The notes under the pieces are model-generated. The model worked only from the letters and a program-made list of their open reading frames with translations, ran no database searches and was not told the origin of the DNA. The position numbers and the translations under genes were made by a program. A DNA stretch of 64,000 nucleotides from Fodinicola acaciae (GTDB lineage: Bacteria > Actinomycetota > Actinomycetes > Mycobacteriales > HKI-0501), in contig NZ_WOTN01000004.1 of NCBI RefSeq assembly GCF_010993745.1, positions 744,001 to 808,000 on the forward strand. The letters run 5' to 3'. Of this stretch, positions 51,178 through 62,100 are shown piece by piece (the first letter of the stretch is position 1; each line of letters begins with the position of its first letter).

Positions 51178-54100
51178 CTACTGGCCGAAGCCGATGGTGA
51201 AGACGTGCAGGTTGCCGCCGCTCGCCTGGGGCAGCGTGACGCTGGCGACCGTCTTGCCGGTCGTCAGGTTGTACGCGGTGGCGAACAGGTAGGTGGTGAT
51301 GTTCTGCCGGCCGCCGTCGGTGTTGTTCCGGTACGGTGTCGACGCGACGGTCAGGTTGCTCGGCAGCGGCGGGAAGCTGCTGGCGCCGAGCGTCCAGTCG
51401 CTGAAGCCGACGTCGATCTGCTGCGTCGTGCCGTCGGTGAACTTCACCGTCATCGTGCCGACCGCGCCAGACTGGCCGGCGTTGGTCGACGAGCCGATCA
51501 GGCCGATCTTGGTGGCACCGGCCGGCGCGTTGACCGCGATCGACTGCCCGGCCGACTCGATGTTGTCCGGCTGGCCGATCGGCTGGTCCGGCATGGTGAA
51601 GGTGACGCCGCCGGCGGTCACCGTCGCGCCCGGGCCGGCGCCGGCCGCCGCCAACGCGTTGGCCGAGTACGCGAAGCCGCTGGAGTCATAGCTGGTGCCG
51701 ACCTTCTGGCCGTCGGTCGTACGGCCGACATTCGTGTAGTACGGCCAAAGTGCGCCGGGTTTGGCGACCGCGACCGGCACGCTGGCCGGCAGCACGGGCA
51801 GGTTGTCGCTGGCGGTCATGGAAAAACTGACCGGATAGCGACCTTCGACCGTGCCGGCGGTGACCGTGACGGCCTGCTTCGCGGTCGCGTGCGGGCCGGC
51901 GGTCAGCGTGCCGCTGATCGGCGACACCGTGACGCCGTCCGGCGCGTTTGCCTTCCAGGTGACGGTTTGCGCCTTGTCGGTGATGTTGGTGGCCTGGAGC
52001 GTCGCGGTGCCTTGCGCGCCCGGCTGGACGATCAGGTTGCTCGCCGGGGAGGCCGCGGTGAACAGCCCGCGCTGGCCGGTGGCGTCCGAGGGCGGCGCGT
52101 CGGCCGGGTTGGTCCCCCAGGTTTTGTTGGGCATGGTGGAAAGATCGAAGTCGAGCGTGCCGCCGCCAGCGATGGACGCGAAGTCCAGCCACGGTTTCGA
52201 CGTCGGCTTGCCGTTGATTTTCACGCCGTTCACGTACGGCGCGTCCACCGCCGCGTTCGGCGCGTTGATGGTGACCTTCTTGCCGTTTCCGAGCGTGATG
52301 ACGGCCTTCTGGAAGACCGGGCTGCCGAGTACGAGCACCGGCGTCCCCGGCGTCTCCGGATAGAAACCGAGCTCCGACCAGACATACCAGGAGCTCATCG
52401 CGCCGAGGTCGTCGTTGCCGAAAGACCCGACCGGGGCGTCGAAATACAGCTGTTGCTGTGCGTCCCGTACGACCTTCTGGGTCCGCCACGGCGCGCCGGC
52501 ATACGCGTATTCCCACGGAATCTCGACGCTCGGCTCGTTGCTGAGGTCCGCCGTGGTGGCACTCGGGTTCGGCAGGTCCGACAGCAGACTGTCCAGATAC
52601 GTGACCCAGCTTTCGTTGCCGCCGTGCGCCTCGATGAGCCCCTTGAGGTTGTGCTGGATCATCGGTGTGTACTGCGCGGAGGTGCCTTCCACGAAACCAC
52701 TGCCAGTGCCGGGCGAGAAGCCGGGCAGCAGCTGGCCGTCAGCCGACCGTGCCTGCAGATAGCCGGAGCCGACGTTGAAGACGTTCTGCCAGTTCTGCGA
52801 GCGTGTCGCCAGTTTCGTGTACGTCGCGTTGTCGCCGAGCGACTTGGCGAAGGACGCGATCGCATAGTCGGCGGCCGCGTATTCCTGCTGCGTCGACACC
52901 GGGCCGTAGAAGTTGCAGCAGCCATACTGTCCGTCGTACGGGATGAAACCCTTCTCGTCCAATGTGGACTGCGCCGGCCGGATCTGGCTGGCCTTCGTCG
53001 CCTGCGTGACCATCGCGTTCAGGGCGCTCTTGGTGTCGAAGTCGCGAGCACCGAAGGCGTACGCGCCGGCGATGATGCCGTCGGCCGGGTCGCCGACCAT
53101 CACGTACGACTCACCGTTGGCCATGGCCCATTTCGGCAGCTGCTTGGACTCGTTGTAGGTGTTCAACGCCGACCGGACCCAGTCGCTGGTCTCCTTCGGC
53201 GCCACCACCGCGGCGAGCTGCGTCTGCGAACGATACGTGTCCCAGCCGGAATAGTTGGCATATTGCGCGTGTCCCGGCGCCGCCGTGTGGACCTTGTTGT
53301 CAAACCCCATGTATTCGCCGTTGACGTCGCTGAACACGTTGGGATGCAACAAAGCGTGGTAGAGGGCGGTGTAGAACTGCTCCTGCTGTGGCAGCGTGCC
53401 GCCGCTGATCTGGATGCGGCTCAGGTATTTGTTCCACGCGTCGTGGTTGGCCTTACGGACCGCGTCGAAGTTGAACCGGGGGATTTCCGCGGCCAGGTTG
53501 GCGCTGGCGTTTTTGGCGCTGGTGAACGAAATGCCGACGCGCGCGCTGATCGTCGGGGTCTGCGTGGCGTCCCAGGTCAGATAAAGACCGGCCGGTCCGG
53601 ATGCGGCTTTCGGCGCGGCGGCGGCATTGTGCACCAGCGGCGCCGTACGCGACGGGATGGACGTACGCGGTGCCGGAGCACCGGCGTGGAAAGGCTTGGC
53701 GGCCGCACCGGTGGCGACCGGCGCCGAGGCTTTGGACGCCGCTGTCGTGCCGCTCGTCCAGGTGCCGGACTTCTTGAACGGATGGTCGAAAACGATGTCG
53801 AAATGCAGCGTGTAGTCGTTTTCCAGCTGCGGGCTCTGGCCGCAGAACCGGCCGGTGGTGACCGATCCGACCACCTCGTGGTCGCTGACCGCCTCGATCG
53901 TCGCGCCGTCCACCGGCGTCGCGCTGTCGCGCACCTTCAGCAGCAGGTTCGCCGCCGACGTACGCGGAAACGCGAACTTTCCGATGCCGGCGCGGGTCGT
54001 CGTGGTGAGCTCGGTGCGCACGCCGGAGCCGAGACTCACCGCGTAATAGCCGGCCTGCGCGACCTCGTTGAGATGCGAGAAACTGGCCGTCGCGGCACCG

Positions 54101-54456
54101 GGGTTGGCGCCGATGTCACCGATCGTCGGCAGGATCGGCAGATCGCCGAAGGCGTTACAGCCGGGACCGGAAATGTGCGTCAGGCTGAAACCGCGCAGCT
54201 GGCTGTCGTTGTACTCGTAACCGCCACCCTGCGTGCGATGCGGCGAGGTGTCCGGGCTCCACTGGATCATGCCGACCGGCATGTCCGCACCGGGAAACGT
54301 GTTGACCGCGCCCGAGGTGCCGATCAGCGTGTTGACCAGCGAAGCCGGGTCGGTGACCGGCTTGGGGGCGGCCGCTTCGGCCGCTGTCGGAGTGAGTGCC
54401 GCGGCGACCAGCACCGCGGCCGCGGACAGACTTGCGAGCTTTCGTCTTCTTGACAT
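51178..54456 (-). CDS. Secreted GH92 alpha-mannosidase with NEW3-like domain
   Basis: A glycoside hydrolase family 92 exo-alpha-mannosidase (Ca2+-dependent, inverting) of 1092 residues from ATG 54456, AGGGA eight bases upstream. The signal peptide ends TAAEAAAPK. The N-domain has LVNTLIGTSGAVNTFPGADMPVGMIQWSPDT and GCNAFGDLPILPTIGD. The (alpha/alpha)6 domain includes YTALYHALLHPNVF, SGWDTYRSQTQLAAVV, YGCCNFYGPVS, HNLKGLIEAHGGNESWV and GNDDLGAMSSWYVWSELGFYPETPG. Residues about 780-880 form a NEW3-type domain (VTWKANAPDGVTVSPISGTL), followed by a carbohydrate-binding-like C-terminal domain. Acts outside the cell on mannan or glycoprotein mannose. Behind a LacI-type operator. Confidence 0.94.
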   Translation of the reverse strand: MSRRRKLASLSAAAVLVAAALTPTAAEAAAPKPVTDPASLVNTLIGTSGAVNTFPGADMPVGMIQWSPDTSPHRTQGGGYEYNDSQLRGFSLTHISGPGCNAFGDLPILPTIGDIGANPGAATASFSHLNEVAQAGYYAVSLGSGVRTELTTTTRAGIGKFAFPRTSAANLLLKVRDSATPVDGATIEAVSDHEVVGSVTTGRFCGQSPQLENDYTLHFDIVFDHPFKKSGTWTSGTTAASKASAPVATGAAAKPFHAGAPAPRTSIPSRTAPLVHNAAAAPKAASGPAGLYLTWDATQTPTISARVGISFTSAKNASANLAAEIPRFNFDAVRKANHDAWNKYLSRIQISGGTLPQQEQFYTALYHALLHPNVFSDVNGEYMGFDNKVHTAAPGHAQYANYSGWDTYRSQTQLAAVVAPKETSDWVRSALNTYNESKQLPKWAMANGESYVMVGDPADGIIAGAYAFGARDFDTKSALNAMVTQATKASQIRPAQSTLDEKGFIPYDGQYGCCNFYGPVSTQQEYAAADYAIASFAKSLGDNATYTKLATRSQNWQNVFNVGSGYLQARSADGQLLPGFSPGTGSGFVEGTSAQYTPMIQHNLKGLIEAHGGNESWVTYLDSLLSDLPNPSATTADLSNEPSVEIPWEYAYAGAPWRTQKVVRDAQQQLYFDAPVGSFGNDDLGAMSSWYVWSELGFYPETPGTPVLVLGSPVFQKAVITLGNGKKVTINAPNAAVDAPYVNGVKINGKPTSKPWLDFASIAGGGTLDFDLSTMPNKTWGTNPADAPPSDATGQRGLFTAASPASNLIVQPGAQGTATLQATNITDKAQTVTWKANAPDGVTVSPISGTLTAGPHATAKQAVTVTAGTVEGRYPVSFSMTASDNLPVLPASVPVAVAKPGALWPYYTNVGRTTDGQKVGTSYDSSGFAYSANALAAAGAGPGATVTAGGVTFTMPDQPIGQPDNIESAGQSIAVNAPAGATKIGLIGSSTNAGQSGAVGTMTVKFTDGTTQQIDVGFSDWTLGASSFPPLPSNLTVASTPYRNNTDGGRQNITTYLFATAYNLTTGKTVASVTLPQASGGNLHVFTIGFGQ

Positions 54457-54478
54457 CTGCCGTCCCTGGGGTCAGATA

Positions 54479-54492
54479 TGACAACGTTGTCA
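54479..54492. promoter_or_regulatory. LacI-family operator of the mannosidase gene
   Basis: TGACAACGTTGTCA is a perfect 14-bp palindrome 22 bp upstream of the GH92 start. ACAACGTTGT is the classic LacI/CcpA-type core seen before glycosidase genes in actinobacteria. No LacI gene is in the window. The remaining 54493-54633 has no other recognised signal. Confidence 0.85.
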
Positions 54493-54633
54493 GAAGTGGC
54501 CGTACCTGCCGAAAAATCCCGCCGTAACCGACGAGAGCCTAGGGAAGCTCGGCAATACCAATCAAGGCCGGCAAACGCAACTGGCCTACACCGGCCGGTG
54601 AAACAGTTAAAGCCGACATCACCAGCGATTTTC

Positions 54634-55323
54634 TCAAGGCGAACCGGTGTGCGCGTACGGCGGCGACGGTGGCCGCAACACGGCGAACTGGTCTGTCACG
54701 GCGAGCCGGTCGGCGGCGAACCGGAACAACGCGGCCGGCCGCCCGCCGGCGCGCCCTGGCGGCGCGGTGCCGCCGGTCGGCTCCAGCACACCGCGCCGTG
54801 ACAGTACGCGCTGGAGGTTGGTCGCCGAGACCTGATAGCCGAGCGCGGCCGAATAGTGGTCGCGCAGTTCGGAGATCGTGAACTCCGGCGGCGCGATCGC
54901 GAAGCCGATGTTGGTGTAGGACAGCTTGTTGCGCAGCCGACCGCGGGCTCGCTCGATGATCGCGCGGTGGTCGAACGCGGTCTCCGGCAGCCGGTCGACC
55001 GGATGCCAGCATGTGTCGTCCGGCACAGCGGGGTCGACGTGGCTGGGCACCAGACCGAGGAACGCGGTGGCCACCGTACGCGTGTCCGGACGCCGGTCCG
55101 GCGCGCTGAAAACCGACAATTGCTCCACGTGGCTGAGCTGTCGTACGTCCACCTTTTCGGCCAGCTGCCTGCGGATACTCCGCTCCACGTCCTCCTCGGC
55201 GCCGAGCCGGCCGCCGGGCAGCGACCACCGGCCGGCATCGGGCTGGCGGGCCCGCTGCCAGAGCAGCACCTGCAGGACCTGGGTACGCACCTGGAGCACC
55301 GCAGCCAGTACCTCGTGCTCCAC
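54634..55323 (-). CDS. nrtR: Nudix-domain transcriptional regulator (NrtR-like) of NAD synthesis
   Basis: A 229-residue protein: an N-terminal Nudix domain (residues 1-140, box variant GRWSLPGGRLGAEEDVERSIRRQLAEKV, departing from the catalytic REUXEE signature) and a C-terminal winged-helix domain (about 150-225; FTISELRDHYSAALGYQVSATNLQRVLSRRGVLEPTG). This is the architecture of NrtR repressors, which sense ADP-ribose and control NAD genes. GTG 55323 is chosen because TAGTAT lies seven bases upstream (leaderless); the frame is open to 55422. It is divergent from nadABC. The degenerate Nudix box supports a sensory role rather than hydrolysis. Confidence 0.85.
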   Translation of the reverse strand: MEHEVLAAVLQVRTQVLQVLLWQRARQPDAGRWSLPGGRLGAEEDVERSIRRQLAEKVDVRQLSHVEQLSVFSAPDRRPDTRTVATAFLGLVPSHVDPAVPDDTCWHPVDRLPETAFDHRAIIERARGRLRNKLSYTNIGFAIAPPEFTISELRDHYSAALGYQVSATNLQRVLSRRGVLEPTGGTAPPGRAGGRPAALFRFAADRLAVTDQFAVLRPPSPPYAHTGSP

Positions 55324-55330
55324 AGCGGTG

Positions 55331-55452
55331 ATACTATCCCTGACAGTTTTCGATCGATAGGCGAAAACCCGCTGAAGAGTGAACGAGCGTCGGCTCTCGG
55401 CGGAACTCTCTAGGAGGCGCACGTGTCGGCACAGTTATCGACTATCAGTCGA
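55331..55452. promoter_or_regulatory. Divergent nrtR / nadABC control region
   Basis: Leftward -10 TAGTAT (complement of 55331-55336). Palindromes: GTTTTCG-N9-CGAAAAC (55347-55369) and TCGACT-ATC-AGTCGA (55438-55452), the latter inside the first codons of nadA. TAGGAGG (55412-55418) is the nadA ribosome site. Either palindrome could be the NrtR operator; the TCGACT site resembles a short symmetrical repressor site, the first spans the promoter. Confidence 0.6.
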
Positions 55453-56424
55453 ATTCCGGATCCACCGACCGACTGGCAGGACGAGGTCCGCGAGCTGGCC
55501 AGGCAGGCCAACGCGGTGATCCTGGCGCACAACTACCAGCTGCCGCAGATCCAGGACGTGGCTCATCACACCGGCGACTCGCTCGGCCTGAGCCGCATCG
55601 CGGCCGCCAGCGACGCCGACGTGATCGTGTTCTGCGGCGTCCACTTCATGGCCGAGACGGCCAAGATCCTCTCGCCGGACAAGCAGGTGCTGATCCCGGA
55701 CGCGCGAGCCGGCTGCTCGCTGGCCGACTCGATCGACGCCGACCAGCTGCGCGAGTGGAAGGCCGAGCATCCGGACGCGGTGGTCGTCTCGTACGTCAAC
55801 ACCACCGCCGAGGTCAAAGCGCTCACCGACATCTGTTGCACGTCGTCGAACGCGGTCGAGGTGGTCGAGTCGATCCCGGTCGACCGGGAGGTGCTTTTCC
55901 TGCCGGACCAGTTTCTCGGCGCGCACGTACGCCGCGTCACCGGCAGAAAGAACCTGCACGTGTGGATGGGCGAATGCCACGTCCACGCCGGCATCAACGG
56001 CGACGAGCTGGCCGCTCGCGCGGCGGCGAATCCGGACGCGGAGCTTTTCGTCCATCCGGAGTGTGGGTGCGCCACGTCGGCGCTTTATCTGGCCGGCGAG
56101 GGCGCGGTGCCGGCCGACCGGGTGAAAATCCTTTCCACCGGCGGAATGTTGGACGCAGCTCGGCAGACGCGCAGCAACGCGGTGTTGGTGGCGACCGAGA
56201 TCGGCATGCTGCACCAGCTGCGGCGTGCGGCGCCGTCGGTCGACTTCCGGCCGGTCAACGACCGGGCCAGCTGCCGCTTCATGAAGATGATCACACCCGA
56301 GAAACTGTTGCGCTGCCTGCGAGAACGGCGCGACGAGGTGCACGTGGAGCCGGCCGTCGCGGCGGCGGCCAGCGCGGCCGTACGCCGGATGATCGAGATC
56401 GGCCAGCCGGGCGGTGGCGAATGA
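55423..56424 (+). CDS. nadA: Quinolinate synthase
   Basis: Condenses iminoaspartate with dihydroxyacetone phosphate to quinolinate using a [4Fe-4S] cluster. It has 333 residues from GTG 55423 after TAGGAGG. Motifs are [43 protein letters not shown], and the cluster cysteines in [18 protein letters not shown] and ASCRFMKMI. It starts the nadABC operon and overlaps nadB by 4 nt. Confidence 0.97.
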   Translation: MSAQLSTISRIPDPPTDWQDEVRELARQANAVILAHNYQLPQIQDVAHHTGDSLGLSRIAAASDADVIVFCGVHFMAETAKILSPDKQVLIPDARAGCSLADSIDADQLREWKAEHPDAVVVSYVNTTAEVKALTDICCTSSNAVEVVESIPVDREVLFLPDQFLGAHVRRVTGRKNLHVWMGECHVHAGINGDELAARAAANPDAELFVHPECGCATSALYLAGEGAVPADRVKILSTGGMLDAARQTRSNAVLVATEIGMLHQLRRAAPSVDFRPVNDRASCRFMKMITPEKLLRCLRERRDEVHVEPAVAAAASAAVRRMIEIGQPGGGE

Positions 56425-57983
56425 CCGGCTGGGACGCGGCGGCCGACCTGGTCGTCGTCGGCAGTGGCGTCGCCGGCCTGACCGCGGCGATCGCCGCGCA
56501 GTCGCTCGGCGTACGGGTTTTGGTTGTCACCAAAGCCGGAATCGGCGACGGCAGCACCAGCTGGGCTCAGGGCGGCGTCGCCGTCGTGCTGCCTGACGAC
56601 CTCGGCGAGCGTACGCCGGAGGACTCGGTCGCGTTGCACGTGGCCGACACCATGGCGGCCGCCGCCGGCCTGGCGTCTCGCGCCGCCACGTCGGCGATCC
56701 TGACCGACGGCCCGGCGGCCGTACGCCGGCTTCTCAGCGCTGGCGCGCGTTTCGACCTCGCGGCCGACGGCACCTGGGCTCGTACGCGCGAAGGCGGACA
56801 TAACGCCTTCCGGGTCGTGCACGCCGGCGGCGACGCGACCGGCGCCGAGGTCGAGCGCGCTTTGGTCGCCGCCGCTGGAAAAGCGTCGGTGCCGGTGCTG
56901 GAGCGCCACAACGTGACCGCGGTCGTACGCGACAGCTTTGGCCGGGTCGCCGGATTGTCGGTGACCGATGGCGCCGGGGTGTCCGGATTCGTGTCCGCTC
57001 GCGCGGTGTTGCTGGCGACCGGCGGTCTCGGGCAGCTTTTCCAGGTCACCTCCAATCCGGTGCAGGCGACCGGTGACGGCGTGGCGCTCGGCCTGCGCGC
57101 CGGTGCCAGGGTCGCCGACCTGGAATTCGTCCAGTTTCATCCGACCGCGCTGTTCACCGGAGCGGTCGGGCAGGCGCCGTTGATCACCGAGGCCATGCGC
57201 GGCGAAGGTGCGCGGCTGGTCGACGAAACCGGAGCTTTCGTGATGGACGGCGTCCATCCGCTCGGTGACCTCGCGCCGCGTGACGTGGTGTCGGGCCAGA
57301 TCGTACGGCGGATGGCGGAACTGAAGTCCGACCACGTGCTGCTGGACGCGACGCATCTCGACCGACCGCATTTCGCGCAACGCTTTCCGACCGTTTACGC
57401 GTCCTGCCAGGCGGCCGGCATCGATCCGGTGGAGCAGCCGATCCCGGTCGCCCCGGCCGCGCATTTCAGCTGCGGCGGCATCGTGACCACAGTGGACGGT
57501 CGCACGGACGTGACCGGTCTTTACGCCGCCGGAGAGGTGGCGCGTACGGGCCTGCACGGCGCGAACCGGTTGGCTTCCAACAGTTTGCTGGAAGGCCTGG
57601 TGGTCGGCGAACGGGTCGCACGTGCCGTCCACGCGGATCTGCCGTCGCTGCCGCGGCGCCAACCCGTGTTCGTCGACCGGAGCTTTTCGAGCGTTGACAA
57701 GGAAAAACTGCGTACGACAATGAGCAGGCATGTCGGCATCGGCCGCGACGAAGCGGGGCTTTCCAGTGCGCTCACCACATTGTCGGAGTCCACTGTGGAC
57801 ATGGCATTGGCGGCATCGGCTGTCGTGACGGCGGCCTTGACGCGCGCCGAAAGCCGCGGTTGCCATCTGCGGACCGATTTCCCGCGTACGAGCGAGTCGT
57901 GGCGGCACAGCGTGGAGTTCAGGTTGGACGAGACGGGGCTGGTCGTGCCGGCGCCGGCTCGAGTTCTGGAGGGAGTGGGATGA
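56421..57983 (+). CDS. nadB: L-aspartate oxidase
   Basis: FAD enzyme oxidising L-aspartate to iminoaspartate for NadA. It has 520 residues from ATG 56421 ([26 protein letters not shown]); the open frame extends far upstream through nadA in another register and is not real. Further motifs are [99 protein letters not shown]. The C-terminal helical domain is complete. Overlaps nadC by 4 nt. Confidence 0.97.
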   Translation: MTGWDAAADLVVVGSGVAGLTAAIAAQSLGVRVLVVTKAGIGDGSTSWAQGGVAVVLPDDLGERTPEDSVALHVADTMAAAAGLASRAATSAILTDGPAAVRRLLSAGARFDLAADGTWARTREGGHNAFRVVHAGGDATGAEVERALVAAAGKASVPVLERHNVTAVVRDSFGRVAGLSVTDGAGVSGFVSARAVLLATGGLGQLFQVTSNPVQATGDGVALGLRAGARVADLEFVQFHPTALFTGAVGQAPLITEAMRGEGARLVDETGAFVMDGVHPLGDLAPRDVVSGQIVRRMAELKSDHVLLDATHLDRPHFAQRFPTVYASCQAAGIDPVEQPIPVAPAAHFSCGGIVTTVDGRTDVTGLYAAGEVARTGLHGANRLASNSLLEGLVVGERVARAVHADLPSLPRRQPVFVDRSFSSVDKEKLRTTMSRHVGIGRDEAGLSSALTTLSESTVDMALAASAVVTAALTRAESRGCHLRTDFPRTSESWRHSVEFRLDETGLVVPAPARVLEGVG

Positions 57984-58843
57984 CGGCCACTGTTTCGGGC
58001 CTCGATCTGGCCGAGGTCGACCGGGTCGTACGCACCGCGTTGGCGGAGGATCTGGCCTACGGCGGCGATGCGACGACCATGGCGACCGTGCCTGCCGGCG
58101 TAAAAGGAGTCGCCGAGCTGACACCGCGAGAGCCGGGCGTGCTGGCCGGCCTTCCGGTCGCTCTGGCGGTGTTGTCGGAAGTCGCCGGCGGCGGTTTTTC
58201 CGTGCTGTCGGCCGAAACCGACGGCAGCCAGCTGGAGCCGGACCGGCCGGTTCTGGTGGTGGAAGCGGAGATCCGTACGCTGCTGACCGCTGAGCGGACG
58301 ATGCTCAACCTGGTCTGCCAGCTCTCCGGCGTCGCCACCCTGACGGCCGCCTGGGTCGACGCGGTCGCCGGCACGCGCTGCCAAGTGCGTGACACCCGCA
58401 AGACCGTGCCGGGTTTGCGGCTGCTGCAGAAATACGCGGTGCGCTGTGGTGGCGGCGTCAACCATCGGCTCGGCCTCGGCGACGCGGTACTCGTCAAGGA
58501 CAACCACGTGGTCGCCGCCGGATCGGTGACCGCGGCGCTGGAAGCCGTACGGTCGTCAAGCCCGGCTTTACAATGTGAGATCGAGGTCGATGCGCTGGAC
58601 CAGCTGGACGAGGCGTTGAATGCCGACGCGGAGTTGGTCCTGTTGGACAATTTCTCCATTGCCGACTGCGCGGCTGCCGTTCGCCGCCGCGACGACGTCA
58701 ATCCCCGTACGCGGCTGGAGGCCTCCGGCGGCCTGCGGCTGGACACGGTGCGTTCGTATGCCGAAACCGGCATCGACTTCGTCTCCGTCGGCGCCCTGAC
58801 GCATTCGGCTCCGGCCGTCGACCTGGGTCTCGACCTGCGCTGA
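57980..58843 (+). CDS. nadC: Nicotinate-nucleotide pyrophosphorylase (quinolinate phosphoribosyltransferase)
   Basis: Forms nicotinate mononucleotide from quinolinate and PRPP. It has 287 residues from ATG 57980. Key motifs are ALAEDLAYGGDATT, TAERTMLNLVCQLSGVATLT, the substrate-binding RDTRKTVPGLRLLQKYAVRCGGGVNHRLGLGDAVLVKDNH, EIEVDALDQLDEAL, LLDNFS and EASGGLRLDTVRSYAETGIDFVSVGALTHS. Last gene of nadABC, 4-nt overlap with nadB. The operon makes NAD from aspartate de novo. Confidence 0.97.
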   Translation: MTATVSGLDLAEVDRVVRTALAEDLAYGGDATTMATVPAGVKGVAELTPREPGVLAGLPVALAVLSEVAGGGFSVLSAETDGSQLEPDRPVLVVEAEIRTLLTAERTMLNLVCQLSGVATLTAAWVDAVAGTRCQVRDTRKTVPGLRLLQKYAVRCGGGVNHRLGLGDAVLVKDNHVVAAGSVTAALEAVRSSSPALQCEIEVDALDQLDEALNADAELVLLDNFSIADCAAAVRRRDDVNPRTRLEASGGLRLDTVRSYAETGIDFVSVGALTHSAPAVDLGLDLR

Positions 58844-58910
58844 TCCAATGACGGGCTGGCCGGGACCGGCGTGGCTTGGCAGGTGGTGGAGTCTGCTGCT
58901 CTACGCCGGT

Positions 58911-58932
58911 CCCGGGGCTGAGCGTCCCCGGG
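58911..58932 (+). terminator. Possible terminator after nadC
   Basis: CCCGGGG (58911-58917) pairs with CCCCGGG (58926-58932) with an 8-nt loop, 67 bp after the nadC stop; a further CGGCCCGGGG lies 3' of it. No U-tract. The rest of 58844-59131 holds the SARP promoter region, in which I see no definite element. Confidence 0.4.
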
Positions 58933-59131
58933 CTCCGGCGGCCCGGGGAAACTGGCACGTTTGACCCCGTCGCGATGCAAACGTTCCGCCGTTATGGTGT
59001 CCCATGCTCGGCTACAAACCGGCTACATCGCGACTACGCTGCTGTCGCGACGATCCGGTGAGAATGTCGAATCCGAAATAAGCGGACAAACGGGGCCAGG
59101 TGTTTGTGGGTGGGACTGTTTTCGTGGTGCC

Positions 59132-62100
59132 ATGACCGGCGACCAGGGTGACTTAGCCGAGCCGGTCGACGTGTTGGTGCTCGGACCGGTCGGCCTGCGG
59201 CGGCGCGAGGAGTTCCTGTCGCCGCCGTCCGGCGTGGCGCGCGCTGTCGTGGCCGCGTTGGCGATCGCCGGCTCCGACGGCCTCACCAGCTCCGCGTTGT
59301 TCGAGACGGTGTGGGGATCGCGCGCCGCCAATGCCGAGCGCTCGACGGTCACGGTGAGCGTGCACCGGGTCCGGCAGTGGCTGCGCGAGGCGGTCGGCGA
59401 TGCCGTACGCGTCGACCGGCTCGGCTCGGGTTATGTGTTGCGGATGACCGGAGAGTCGGATGTCCACCGGTTCGTCCGGCTCGCCGCCGGCGGGGTCGAG
59501 CAGCAGGCCGAGGCCCTGGCGCTGTGGCGCGGCCGCGCGTTGGCCGACGTACCGGCGGACAGCCAGGACGCGGTGGCCGTCGGCGACCTGGTCAGAAGCC
59601 GGCTGGAATGCGCGACGGCGTACGCCGGGGCGCACCTGCTGCGCGGCCAGCCGGAGCACGCCATTCACGCGCTGAATCCGCTGGTGGAGGAACATCCGTT
59701 GGACGAGCGGCTGCAGGCGTCCTGGATGCAGGCACTGGCCGCCGGCGGCCGGCAGGCCGAGGCGCTGGAGGTCTACGAGCGCGTACGCCGGCGGCTGCGT
59801 GCCGAGCTCGGCGTCGACCCGGACGCGGTGCTCACCGACTGCCTGCTGAAAATCCTGCGCGGTGACATCATCGCTGCCCGTGAGCCGTGCTCGACCAGCG
59901 TCGTGCCGGCGCAGCTGCCGGCGAATGTCGCGACTTTCACCGGCCGCGGCGAACAACTCCGGTCGCTGGACGAGCTGCCGGCGGCCGCGAGCGTGCTGGT
60001 GGTGTGCGGTCCAGGTGGCGTCGGGAAGACGAGCCTCGCGGTGCGCTGGGCCTACCGGTCGCTGGCCAGCTATCCCGACGGCCAGCTTTTCGTTGATCTG
60101 CGCGGATATTCGCGTGAGGCGCCGGTGCCGGTCATCGAGGTGCTGCACCGGTTCGTACGCGCGTTGGGTTGCCCGCCGGACGAGATCCCGGCCGATCGCG
60201 ACGAGGCGGCGGCGCTTTACCGCTCCATGCTCGCCGGTCGTCGCGTGCTTGTCGTGCTGGACAACGCATTGTCGGCCGACCAGGTGCGTCCGCTGTTGCC
60301 CGGGGCCGGTGGCTGCACGGTCGTCGTGACGAGCCGCGACCGGTTGGATGGTCTGACCGTACGCGATGGCGCGGCGCGGTTGGACCTGGACGTGCTGACG
60401 ATCGAGGAAGCGCGGACATTGTTGGCCGAGGCGACCGCTGGCCAGGAGGCCGATCTTGACGCGTTGGCGCGTGCGTGCGGCTGCCTGCCATTGGCCTTAC
60501 GCGTCGCCGCCGCGCAGATCCGACGTAATCCGAGCATGACGATCGCCGAGTATCTGCGTGAGATGGAGGAAATCGGGCCGCTCAACGCGTTGAGCGTGGA
60601 AGGCGACGAGCAGGCCACGGTGGCCGCCGCTTTCGACCTGTCGTACGCGCGCGTGCCGGCTGACGCGCAACGCTGCTATCGACTTTTGGCGCTGGTGCCG
60701 GGACCCGACGTACCGACCGCCGCCGTCGCGGCGCTCGTCGACCAGCCGACCGCCGACGCACATCGCATGTTGCGCACGCTGACCGGCGTACACCTGGTCA
60801 ACGAGCACAGTCCCGACCGCTATTCGATGCACGACCTGTTGAAGGCGCACGCGCGAAACAACTGCGACGAGGTCGAGCCGGCCGCCGGCAGGCAGGCCGC
60901 GGCTCGCCGGCTTTTCGACTGGTATCTGGCGACCGCACGGAAAGCGACCGACAAGGTCTATTCGATGACGAGGCTGGGGACGGCCGACTCGGACGAGCTG
61001 GAAAGCGTGCCGGACTTCGGCTCGGCCGAGGCCGCCGCCTCGTGGTTTCGCGACCAGACAACGAACATCATCTCGATCGTACGTGCCGCCGAGTCTCTCG
61101 GCATCGCCGGAAGCTGGTTTCTCGTCGACGCGTTGCGCGGCTATTTCGTCTATCACCGCACGGTCGCCGAATGGGGCATGGCCACCCGCGCCGGCCTGGC
61201 CGCCGCCGAGCGCGAGGCGAGCCTCGCCGGCCAGGCGGCGATGCATCTGAGCATCGGCGGCCTGGCTTTGTATGCGTCACACGACATCTCCACCGCGGCG
61301 ACGGAGTTTCATCGAGCGGCGGCGGCCGCACGGGCCGGTGGCTGGGCCCGCGGCGGCACGTCCTCGATGCTGAGCCAGGCGTTGATCGACGAGATCACCG
61401 GGGATCTCGTCGCCGGCACGGAGAAACTCACCGCGGTGATCCGCGCCCTGCGGCCGGCCGAGACCTGGGCCGCCGAGGCGGTGGCGCGCAACAACCTCGC
61501 CTACACCTATGTCAACCAGGGCCGGTTGCGCCAGGCGATCAGCCAGATGTCCTGGCTCATCCGCCGGTTTCGAGCCGCCGGCACCGGTCCTTTCGAGCTG
61601 TTATACGAAAACCGCGGCGACGCCTATCGGCGGCACGGGAATTTCGCCGCCGCGCGAAAAGATCTCCTCGCCGCGGTCGAGGCCAGCCGCACGGTCGCCA
61701 GCCGTTATCACGAGTCGCGCGCACTGAGCACGCTCGCCTTCCTCTATTCCGACGCGCGCCGGCTGGAGCTCGCCGTGCACATTGCCGAGGAGGCCTTGAA
61801 AGTCGCCGGCGAGATCACCGATCGTGGCCTTGAGGACTATGCCTGCCTGGCGTTGGGAGACGCGTACAACACGCTCGGCCGCGGCAAGGAAAGCGTGGCA
61901 GCGTACCAGAAAATCCTGACCGAACGCGATGACGTCGTCGATCTGGCCACGCGCGTATCAGCGATGCTCGGAGTGGCGTCCATTCTGAGAGAGCCGGCGG
62001 TCGCGCGAGAAGTGCTGGAGTTGCTCGGCGGTCGCAGCTATCGGCCGCTCGAAGGACAGGCGTACGGACTGCTGGCCGATCTTCACCTGGAAATCGGTCA

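Noticed and set aside
50914..54453. 1179-codon plus-strand frame
   Set aside because: Antisense of the GH92 gene, begins in a repeat, and has the biased Arg/Val/Gly composition of a shadow.
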